A DNA stretch of 64,000 nt, from assembly GCA_963576475.1 (NCBI GenBank), contig OY754990.1, forward strand, positions 6,770,751 through 6,834,750, in the 5' to 3' direction. The stretch is from Molanna angustata (taxonomy: Eukaryota > Arthropoda > Insecta > Trichoptera > Molannidae). How positions within the stretch are numbered: position 1 is the stretch's first letter; each line of letters starts with the position of its first letter. Positions 54,484-64,000 of this stretch are shown piece by piece. A model generated the notes under the pieces. That model ran no database searches, was not told the DNA's origin, and saw nothing but the letters and a program-made list of their open reading frames with translations. A program made the translations under genes and the position numbers.

Positions 54484-54700
54484 GCCGCCGTGGCACAGTT
54501 GGTAAACCGTTCGGTTTCTGTGCGGGCGTCCTGGGTTTCTATTCCCAGCAGAGGACAAATTTATTTAAATTCATTTCTCACGCAAATATTGCTTCTCTGG
54601 GCTGGAAACACTGGTTAGTTGGAAGAAATTGCCATACAGCAATAAACTCGCCAATTGCGTAGGGTGCAAGGAAGTGTTCAATATTATTATTATCTTTTTT
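54484..54700 (+). mobile_element. tRNA-derived SINE, family D
   Basis: The head carries A box TGGCACAGTTGG (54491..54502) and a degenerate B box GGTTTCTATTCC (54534..54545). The body includes GGTTAGTTGGAAGAAATTGC and ends in ATTATTATTATC. Confidence 0.75.
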
Positions 54701-54717
54701 AACAGATTTTAATTATC

Positions 54718-55040
54718 TCAATAGAGACGAAGTTGGAATATTTATTGTAGGAGAACCGGGAAATCAAGGCACCTACAGGGCTTACGACCTGTCATCGGCT
54801 GGTTTACGTGATCACTTTATGCGCTTGCGCAACGTTCACCAATTATGCCTTTTAATGAGATCCCTATCAATTCAATTTTGAAACTTCTATATATTGTAAT
54901 ACTGAAATTCTTTTCGCTTGAAAATAAGGAATTTTTACTACAGCCATCTATGGGTGAAATTATGAACAACAATCTTATTATTTTTTTATTTATTTTAATG
55001 GAACGCCATCTATTGAGAGAATTGGTTTTTTGTAAATAAT
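54718..55040 (+). mobile_element. Dispersed repeat H, copy 3
   Basis: The longest H copy: GACGAAGTTGGAATATTTAT, GGAGAACCGGGAAATCAAGG, CACTTTATGCGCTTGCGCAA and ACGCCATCTATTGAGAGAAT. Confidence 0.55.
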
Positions 55041-55162
55041 GAAAGCTACAATTTTTATATCTGAGGTGACAATGCATTTTTCGCATAGAAGTCACCCCTG
55101 AATTGCGCCAGACTTATAAGGTCATTTTTGTCTTATTTACCTACTTGTACCAATGTGTAAGT

Positions 55163-55274
55163 AATCGAATATTTTTATTATTGCATATGCGCAAACATTG
55201 GATTTTTTTGAAAATCCAATTGGAGGGAAAAAAATCCAATGTTTGCGCATATGCAATAATAAAAATATTCGATT
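55163..55274. repeat. Palindrome with perfect 47-bp arms
   Basis: Arms 55163..55209 and 55228..55274 are exact complements (for example TTGCATATGCGCAAACATTG and CAATGTTTGCGCATATGCAA), with an 18-bp spacer. A single arm of the same sequence lies at 16586..16620. Confidence 0.9.
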
Positions 55275-55444
55275 ATTATTATCTGTGGTATATCTCAGCA
55301 GAAGCTGGTGGTTACATCAAGATGCGGGCTATCGCCAAGCATTTTGATTATTATTTATTCTAATAACCGTCTGACTATTGAACATGTGTACCTATTACTG
55401 ATTTTTGGAGATGGATGTATGTGTTTTTATTGATATTAAGTAAT

Positions 55445-55960
55445 TTAAGTGAAGTGTGTAACGATTTTGGGATTATTCCGATTGAGGATATTATTATTGG
55501 TAGATACTATTGTCACTGTGTTTTGGTGCCACATCTCCTTGATCTCGTCGGCAATAGGGATATATTTTTGAATCTTTTCGTTATGTTTCTTCTGTAAGTT
55601 TTCTGTGTCGGGTGCCGATATGTCTATTAGGTAGGTGGTTTTTGTAGTCTCAACGGTGAGAGTAATGTCTGGTTTGTTACTTAGTATAGTTTTGTCTGTT
55701 ATAATGTCACGGTTCCAGTATAGTTTATCGTTTTTGTTATCTAGGACGTTCGTTGGTTTGTATTGATAGTATGGGGTTGAACTGTCTATTAATTTGTATT
55801 TTAGTGCTAAATCTTGGTGGATATGTTTTGCCACGTTGTCGTGTCTATTGATGTATTCCTTCTTTGCAAGTATAACACATCCACTAGTTATATGATCAAT
55901 TGTTTCTGTGGCCTGATGGCAAAGTCTACATTTGTCATTGTGAACATTACTATCTTTGAT
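55445..55960 (-). mobile_element. R2/R4-group LINE C-terminal: CCHC knuckle and restriction-like endonuclease
   Basis: The - strand frame opens with HNDKCRLCHQATETIDHITS and GC (C-x2-C...H...C knuckle), then DNVAKHIHQDLALKYKLI, LYWNRDIITDKTI, NKPDITL and TYLIDISAPDTENLQ, then EKIQKY. The (K/R)PD followed by a TYLIDI strand and EK..KY matches the restriction-like nuclease at the C-terminus of R2/R4/NeSL-type non-LTR retrotransposons. The frame appears intact from the knuckle to the stop, but the polymerase part upstream is replaced by another LINE from 55985 on. Confidence 0.75.
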
Positions 55961-55984
55961 GATGAATTTGCTATAGTTACGTGT

Positions 55985-57400
<1,416 letters not shown>

Positions 57401-58199
57401 AAGTAAATATTTTTTTACAGCATTCTTCTTCTGCGGGATTTATATAGTAGAATGTAAATGCAGGGAATATAAAAAAACGCAACGTGTGATTATTTCATTG
57501 AAAAATTCATGAGTACCAATCTCAACCAAAAAAAAAATTGTCTTAATAAATTTGTATTATATATGTAATGTAGATTTGTATAGATTAATTTATTAAAACA
57601 AAACAATCATACACAAAAAATGCTTCTAACACAGCCTTGTAACGCTCAATCAATACGCATGGTAAAATTTATAAACCTGTGTACGATTGAAAGACGCGTG
57701 CCTTTAATTGAACACGTATTAGCAGGAAAAGTTTGCGTTGTTAAACCGTGTGCATTTGGAGGACACGTGCCTTGAATTCAACACGAGTTTTTAAGTGCAT
57801 TAGCGCAACAAACTAGTGCCTAATTCGAGGCAGTACTTACTTGCCTCCTAATCAACACGGAAAGTTAAATACGTCGCCCGGCGCAACTGCTCCGTTCAAG
57901 TCCGTGGCGGATGCGGCCCTGCGCAGTCTCAGGGCAAAGTGATTTATGCGAAGTAATGAACAGTTTTAGCTCCAAAGAATAAGGTCTCCCCCCGGTCGAC
58001 GGCGCTCCTCGGCCGGTCAATATATTTTAAAGAGAGTAATAATAATTATATGCAAGGGTGGCTTGACCAACATAAGTATCACTGGTTCTCAAACTGTGCA
58101 ATGCAATTTTGTCATTTTTTTCTTATTATTTATTTATCAACCAAATGATTGTTCAATGTTTTAACAATAGGCATTTTTTTTGTTGTTTATCGGCCAACT
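57401..58199. other. Intron DNA, AT-rich with a GC-richer block
   Basis: 57840..58020 is less AT-rich (GGCGGATGCGGCCCTGCGCA area) but has no recognisable frame. AACACGTATTAGC and AACACGAGTTTTTAAG lie in a weak repeat of ACGTGCCTTTAATTGAACAC / ACGTGCCTTGAATTCAACAC about 70 bp apart. Confidence 0.4.
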
Positions 58200-58842
58200 T
58201 CTTTTTCAATGGCGCTACAGCCCATATCGAGCCTTGGCCTCCGTCAGTCTTCGCCTCCAGCTTCTTCTATCGTCCGCAGCAACTCTCCAACTGCCCAGCA
58301 CTTGCAATAGTTGGAAAGCATCCCTTCTAACTTCGTCCTCCCATCGCAGCCGCGGTCTTCCAACCTTTCTTCTTCCACCTGGATGTCCACAAAGGACTTT
58401 CTTTGGTATTCGATGTGGTGGCATTCTCTGTACGTGTCCGGCCTATCTCAATCTGCTCAATCTGACATACACAGAGAGCCTGGGAGTCTTGTAGATGGCA
58501 TACAACTCATTATGATATCTAATCCTCCATACGTCACCATCAGGCACAGGTCTTAGGATTCTACGAAGCACTCGTCTCTCAAATGTGTCTAGCATTTCAG
58601 CAGATTTGGCTGTAAGTGTTCATGTTTTACATCCATATGTTACAACTGTTATAATGATTGTCTTGTACAGTGTGATTTTTGTTTTCTTATGGACACTTCT
58701 TGATTTGAACACCGGTAGAAGAAGGAAGAATGCCGTTATTTGTTTTTTTCCGTTTATTTTGCTTCTGTTGTGTCCTCATTATCTTTGTTGATTGTGGAAC
58801 CCAGGTATTTGAAGTCTTCAACAGTTTTGAAGTAATAAATTT
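58200..58842 (-). mobile_element. LINE C-terminal fragment
   Basis: The - strand encodes PGGRRKVGRPRLRWEDEVRR, WRVAADDRRSWRRRLTEAKA and RYGL just before its stop. GRRKVGRP.LRW.D...D.......W...A.DR..WR....EAKA..GL is the usual C-terminus of a group of RTE-like LINEs. Upstream sequence up to 58842 (- strand: RRVLRRILRPVPDGDVWRIR region) continues the same protein with frame shifts. Confidence 0.75.
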
Positions 58843-59023
58843 TCGGCCAACTAACAGGTACTACATAATATGTCAAATATCAATTTAATACGCACCCATT
58901 AACAAATAAGTTGCCACTGATGCAGACTGAAAACACAATGTAAAACTGTGTCTTAACCGGGAATCGAACCTGAGAAGTTTGTCTCAGCAGTCAGACATCT
59001 GATTAACTGTGCCACAAAGGCAG
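58843..59023 (-). mobile_element. tRNA-derived SINE, family C, copy 2
   Basis: It is the complement of 12524..12742: GCCACAAAGGC head, B box complement GGAATCGAACC (58960..58970), GACTGAAAACACA and CGGCCAACTAACAGGT. More diverged than copy 1. Confidence 0.8.
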
Positions 59024-59114
59024 ACGATCATTTATTTGTATTTAAATTTTGACTTCAATTTATCAATCTAATTTAAATAACAGAAGAAGTTATCAATTCT
59101 TCGTCATTTTTTTT

Positions 59115-59495
59115 GTCTAAACCCATAGAAAACTATAATATCTTTTCATCATACACCATTATGTGAAATTCTACGCCATCGACCTTAAGTTTGGCATAGT
59201 ATTTAGTTAGTGATGTCTCTGCAACACATTTTTTTTTTATATAAAAAAATGAATATGCCCTTGTTAAACGAGTACATATACATATTCCTACGTTCCCTAA
59301 AATAAGCGTAAATGCTTGTGCTATAGGTGAACGAAATCGGTCGAGGATTCGAACTCGTGACCACTGGATTACTAGCCCAGCGCGCTAACCGCTCTGCCAT
59401 TGACCGATCTAAATTGCTAACTTAAGAATACTAAATACTCCAGTGAGGTTAGGAGTTAGTATTTAGTTACCTTGGACTGTGCATTCGGGTCTTAG
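59115..59495 (+). mobile_element. Dispersed repeat I, copy 3, split by a SINE
   Basis: CCCATAGAAAACTAT to AGTGATGTCTCTGCAACACA is followed, after SINE B, by ATTGCTAACTTAAGAATACT and GGACTGTGCATTCGGGTC. Rejoining gives the order of the copy at 35487. Confidence 0.65.
59249..59408 (-). mobile_element. tRNA-derived SINE, family B, copy 3
   Basis: Same head and tail as the other B copies but with a 4-bp deletion just before the B box (TCGAGGATTCGAACTCG). It sits within repeat I. Confidence 0.85.
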
Positions 59496-60226
59496 TTTGT
59501 AATTGAACTCCAAAAGAAGTAGAGGAACTCCCCGAAACCGGTCGAGCTATCGTGTGTAACACAAATTTTAAAGTGTGTAATAAATTTATGTAGCGCCTTT
59601 CAACAGGCAATCTTTATAGCATTTTACGAGATTGCACGAACAGGAGATCGGCATTCTTCGGGAGTAGGGAGATTGATATAAAGGAATGTCTGGGATAAGG
59701 ACGGGGGTGTGGATTGATCGGGTATTGATCGATGATATAGTGCTCTCACGTTATGATTCATTTATATACTAATATTGTACTTCATTCTTATAATATCTAA
59801 TTACTGTATTTATTAATAGATGGTGTAAATAGTGAACGCGTGTGTTTATTTAACAATATATGTTATCAAAAGTAACAGATATCAAAAAGTGTATTAATTT
59901 TGTTTTTATTTATAAATAAAACATTTATTATGATAATCAGTGTTTGACTATAAAAAGTTTGAAAACCATCTGTTCGCCGAGTGTTTATAGATAAGTTCCT
60001 ACCTATGTATGTTGAAATATGTTTAAGGAGTTTTGTTCGCGTGACTTTTGTAGTCCGTAGGTTAAATATCTGGCAATCAGATTTAACATCAATAGGCACA
60101 CCGCATGATGGTCTTTCTGTCCCCCTATCGTATTATGATATAAACCGTGCGCGCGCACAGCTGTAAGTGAGAAAAAACAAAATCTCCGCACTGGATCCAA
60201 CAATTTTCGATTTTTAATAAAAACTA
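59496..60226. other. AT-rich intron DNA
   Basis: No gene or repeat end is recognised. Confidence 0.4.
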
Positions 60227-62533
60227 AAATATTTTTATTAATTCAAGACAACTTAGTTGTATTCCAACTATGCGGGTTTTATTCCAACTGTGTGGATTGT
60301 ATTCCAACTATGCTGGATCCAGCAATTGCATTCTTAGTGCAAAATATTTATCGTTCAAAACATTCTCGTTTTTGATTGGTACTCTGCAAAAAAATATTTT
60401 ATAAATACAAGACAACTTAGTTGTATTCCAACTATGCGGGTTGTATTCCAAATGTGAGGGTTGTATTCCGACTATGCGGGATCCAGCAATTGCAATCCAT
60501 GTGCAAAATATTTATCGTTCAAAACATTCTCGTTTTTGATTGATACTCTGCAAAAAAATATTTTATAAATACAAGACAACTTAGTTGTATTCCAACTATG
60601 CGGGTTGTATTTCAACTATGCGGGTTGTATTCCAACTATGCGGGATCCAGCAATTGCATACTAAGTGCAAAATATTTATCGTTTAAAACATTCTCGTTTT
60701 TGATTGATACTCTGCAAAAAAATATTTTATAAATACAAGACAACTTAGTTGTATTCCAACTATGCGGGTTGTATTCCAAATGTGAGGGTTGTATTCCGAC
60801 TATGCGGGATCCAGCAATTGCAATCCATGTGCAAAATATTTATCGTTCAAAACATTCTCGTTTTTGATTGATACTCTGCAAAAAAATATTTTATAAATAC
60901 AAGACAACTTAGTTGTATTCCAACTATGCGGGTTGTATTCCAACTATGCGGGTTGTATTCCAACTATGCGGGATCCAGCAATTGCATACTAAGTGCAAAA
61001 TATTTATCGTTTAAAACATTCTCGTTTTTGATTGATACTCTGCAAAAAAATATTTTATAAATACAAGACAACTTAGTTGTATTCCAACTATGCGGGTTGT
61101 ATTCCAAATGTGAGGGTTGTATTCCGACTATGCGGGATCCAGCAATTGCAATCCATGTGCAAAATATTTATCGTTCAAAACATTCTCGTTTTTGATTGAT
61201 ACTCTGCAAAAAAATATTTTATAAATACAAGACAACTTAGTTGTATTCCAACTATGCGGGTTGTATTCCAACTATGCGGGTTGTATTCCAACTATGCGGG
61301 ATCCAGCAATTGCATACTAAGTGCAAAATATTTATCGTTTAAAACATTCTCGTTTTTGATTGATACTCTGCAAAAAAATATTTTATAAATACAAGACAAC
61401 TTAGTTGTATTCCAACTATGCGGGTTGTATTCCAAATGTGAGGGTTGTATTCCGACTATGCGGGATCCAGCAATTGCAATCCATGTGCAAAATATTTATC
61501 GTTCAAAACATTCTCGTTTTTGATTGATACTCTGCAAAAAAATATTTTATAAATACAAGACAACTTAGTTGTATTCCAACTATGCGGGTTGTATTCCAAA
61601 TGTGAGGGTTGTATTCCGACTATGCGGGATCCAGCAATTGCAATCCATGTGCAAAATATTTATCGTTCAAAACATTCTCGTTTTTGATTGATACTCTGCA
61701 AAAAAATATTTTATAAATACAAGACAACTTAGTTGTATTCCAACTATGCGGGTTGTATTCCAACTATGCGGGTTGTATTCCAACTATGCGGGATCCAGCA
61801 ATTGCATACTAAGTGCAAAATATTTATCGTTTAAAACATTCTCGTTTTTGATTGATACTCTGCAAAAAAATATTTTATAAATACAAGACAACTTAGTTGT
61901 ATTCCAACTATGCGGGTTGTATTCCAAATGTGAGGGTTGTATTCCGACTATGCGGGATCCAGCAATTGCAATCCATGTGCAAAATATTTATCGTTCAAAA
62001 CATTCTCGTTTTTGATTGATACTCTGCAAAAAAATATTTTATAAATACAAGACAACTTAGTTGTATTCCAACTATGCGGGTTGTATTCCAAATGTGAGGG
62101 TTGTATTCCGACTATGCGGGATCCAGCAATTGCAATCCATGTGCAAAATATTTATCGTTCAAAACATTCTCGTTTTTGATTGATACTCTGCAAAAAAATA
62201 TTTTATAAATACAAGACAACTTAGTTGTATTCCAACTATGCGGGTTGTATTCCAACTATGCGGGTTGTATTCCAACTATGCGGGTTGTATTCCAACTATG
62301 CGGGATCCAGCAATTGCATACTTAGTGCAAAATATTTATCGTTTAAAACATTCTCGTTTTTGATTGATACTCTGCAAAAAAATATTTTATAAATACAAGA
62401 CAACTTAGTTGTATTCCAACTATGCGGGTTGTATTCCAAATGTGAGGGTTGTATTCCGACTATGCGGGATCCAGCAATTGCAATCCATGTGCAAAATATT
62501 TATCGTTCAAAACATTCTCGTTTTTGATTGATT
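60227..62533. repeat. 164-bp satellite with higher-order structure, about 14 units
   Basis: Each unit has a constant part (TGCAAAATATTTATCGTT to ATACAAGACAACTTAG) and a block of 21-bp subrepeats (TTGTATTCCAACTATGCGGG). Two unit types exist. Type A has AAATGTGAGGG and AATCCATGTG; type B has three identical subrepeats, ATACTAAGTG and CGTTTAAAAC. From the left the order is variant, A, B, A, B, A, B, A, A, B, A, A, B with four subrepeats, A. Confidence 0.95.
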
Positions 62534-62847
62534 GCAAAAAAATATCCACGTACATTATAAATACCTATACATAAATATGTATATGAATATGCATTTTTAT
62601 TCCTAGCTTTGGCTAGGAATTAAAATATTATAATTAATTCAAAGAAATAAAAAAGTAGAATTTTTATGTTTTTATTTTCACCTGATTATCAAGACTAGGG
62701 CATTATCAAGACTTGATAATACCCTAGTAAGGCGTAATAGCTATCGGCATAAGTGTATAATATATTGTAGAATCCAAACACAGTGTTTCATTTTAATAAT
62801 ATTCAGAATGGAATTCTACCAAATAAATAATAACAAACTTAATAAGT
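62534..62847. other. AT-rich DNA with small hairpins
   Basis: ATTCCTAGC and GCTAGGAAT pair around TTTG at 62600..62622. AGACTAGGG and later CCCTAGT form another weak stem. No gene is seen. Confidence 0.5.
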
Positions 62848-62968
62848 TGGAATATTATAGAAAAACCAGGAACTCGAGGCGCCTACAGGGCTTACGACCT
62901 GTAATCGGCTCGTTTACATGATCACTTTATGCGCTTGCGCAACGTTCACCAATTGTGCCTTCTTATTG
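62848..62968 (+). mobile_element. Dispersed repeat H, copy 4
   Basis: GTTGGAATATTATAGAAAAA, GCGCCTACAGGGCTTACGAC and CACTTTATGCGCTTGCGCAA as in the other copies. Confidence 0.55.
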
Positions 62969-62969
62969 A

Positions 62970-63930
62970 TTTCTCTTGAATCTGGTATCCAAAAAAATGG
63001 AACATTATTCTATAAATCAATTGAACTAGGTAGGTACTGGGTTACGCTGATGATATTAATATAATCTGTAGATCGCAACAGGAAATGATGGAGACATTTG
63101 TTGAGTTAGAAAGTACTGCTAAAGAAATGGGACTTTGCATCAATGCCAGTGTGGTGATGCTACAATTTGGTCAATGAACATGTCATTTGTCGGGTGGTTT
63201 CGCATCTCATTCATATTATTGAAGATGGCCGAAGGACATCAGATCCTGAAACGAATAAGCAGCGCGGTTTCCCATTCGCATATCAACCGGCAAGACGACT
63301 ATAGTGTTAACTCTTTAGTAATAATCGTAAAATTAATATCGACACAAACATCGCGAACATCTGTAAATTTATCAAGTATTATACTGTAACTTGTTTAAAC
63401 CGAAAATATATGTAAATCATGTAAGTTATCTTTTATTATGAAACCCTTCATCATTCAATTACTAATTATCAAATTGCAATATCTTATATAGTGATGAATG
63501 TTATTAGGAAGTTATTTGAACACTCACTTAATATCGCAACCTTCTGATATATATTATATTCTTAATTAAATAACAACCCCAATAGCATCTATCTCTAAAC
63601 CAGTAAGACCAAATATATGCCAGTCACCAAGTCTGTTAATAGCAACCAAAACCCAACAACAATCAGCGTGGGCGCCCACACAATAGAAACTGTTGAAAGT
63701 TTTACTTACTTGAGATCGATTGTGACTAACGTAAATGACACATCCACTGAAATTAAGCCAAGGATATATACTGCAAACATATGCTTCTTTGGTCTGAGAA
63801 GACATCACTGGCATCTCGGATGATGTCTAGAAAAACCAAAGTCACAATCTACAAACGTTGCTACGCCCCGTACTAACTTATGGTTCTGAATGCTGGGTAT
63901 TGAGTAAAAAAGATGAATGTAAGAGTTTAT
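62970..63930 (+). mobile_element. LINE reverse transcriptase fragment, interrupted
   Basis: The + strand reads LESGIQKNGTLFYKSIEL, then with a shift VLGYADDINIICRSQQEMME (YADD catalytic box) and STAKEMGLCINAS. After the 449-bp insertion it continues KTKYMPVTKS, VESFTYLRSIVTNVNDTS and ICFFGLRRH, then LTYGSECWVLSKKDE in a shifted frame. The order is that of a non-LTR reverse transcriptase palm and thumb. It is truncated at both ends and dead. Confidence 0.8.
63151..63599. mobile_element. 449-bp insertion in the LINE, class unknown
   Basis: The LINE codons for NAS|KTKYM are split, with CCAGT present on both sides (63146..63150 and 63600..63604), a likely 5-bp target duplication. The insert begins GTGGTGATGC; no inverted ends are evident. 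A + strand frame with VGWFRISFILLKMAEGHQIL is of unknown nature. Confidence 0.55.
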
Positions 63931-63944
63931 AGTTTGGTACGTTA

Positions 63945-64000
63945 TTATTTGGTACTTTACATACAATCACCATCGACAGTTGGATCTCAAGTGTTACATG
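63945..64000 (+). mobile_element. Helitron-like (HINE) 3' side, cut by the window edge
   Basis: GGTACTTTACATACAATCAC, then ATCGACAGTTGGATCTCAAG, TGTTACATG matches the family 3' end. The CTAG terminus would lie just past 64000. Confidence 0.6.

Overview
The window looks like nuclear DNA of an insect with an AT-rich, transposon-rich genome, most likely a moth or butterfly. The evidence is several tRNA-derived SINE families, many non-LTR retrotransposon fragments, Helitron-like elements ending in CTAG|T, hAT, Mutator-like and TA-flanked DNA elements, long satellites, and one spliced gene with a very large intron. No organellar, bacterial or CRISPR features are visible.

Only one host gene can be supported, on the + strand. 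Its two large exons are richer in GC than their surroundings. The first coding exon (20765..22176, preceded by a leader from a splice acceptor at 20480) and the second (49935..52754) each end at a GTAAGT donor in phase 2. The acceptor at 49934 also fits phase 2, so the exons join in frame across a 27.8 kb intron. The product is a long, mostly disordered, Ser/Lys/Pro-rich protein with a short coiled coil, two SxIP-type motifs and a Phe-containing heptad repeat. It continues beyond the window at both gene ends and I do not recognise it.

Layout: 1..4029 AT-rich DNA, Helitron ends and a hAT element; 4030..9832 a young LTR retrotransposon with 2.6 kb LTRs and only 564 bp inside; 9833..20480 microsatellite, SINEs, a 68-bp satellite, a Helitron, and an RTE-like LINE with an internal 101-bp array; 20481..22176 leader and first coding exon; 22177..49934 one intron packed with nested elements (palindromic MITEs, a 137-bp satellite, a foldback element with 9-bp TSD, LINEs, a 30-bp in-frame array, a TA-flanked MITE, twin Helitron-like elements); 49935..52754 second exon; 52755..64000 the following intron with LINEs, SINEs, an 866-bp GT tract, a 47-bp-arm palindrome and a 2.3 kb higher-order satellite.

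The most striking theme is tandem expansion inside transposable elements. An RTE LINE (101 bp), an L2-like LINE (30 bp, frame-preserving), another LINE (86 bp), a short retroposon (106 bp), a MITE (54 bp), foldback termini (about 15 bp) and a LINE 3' end (GT tract) each carry their own array. In at least three cases the element's own sequence resumes on one or both sides, so the satellite clearly arose within the element.
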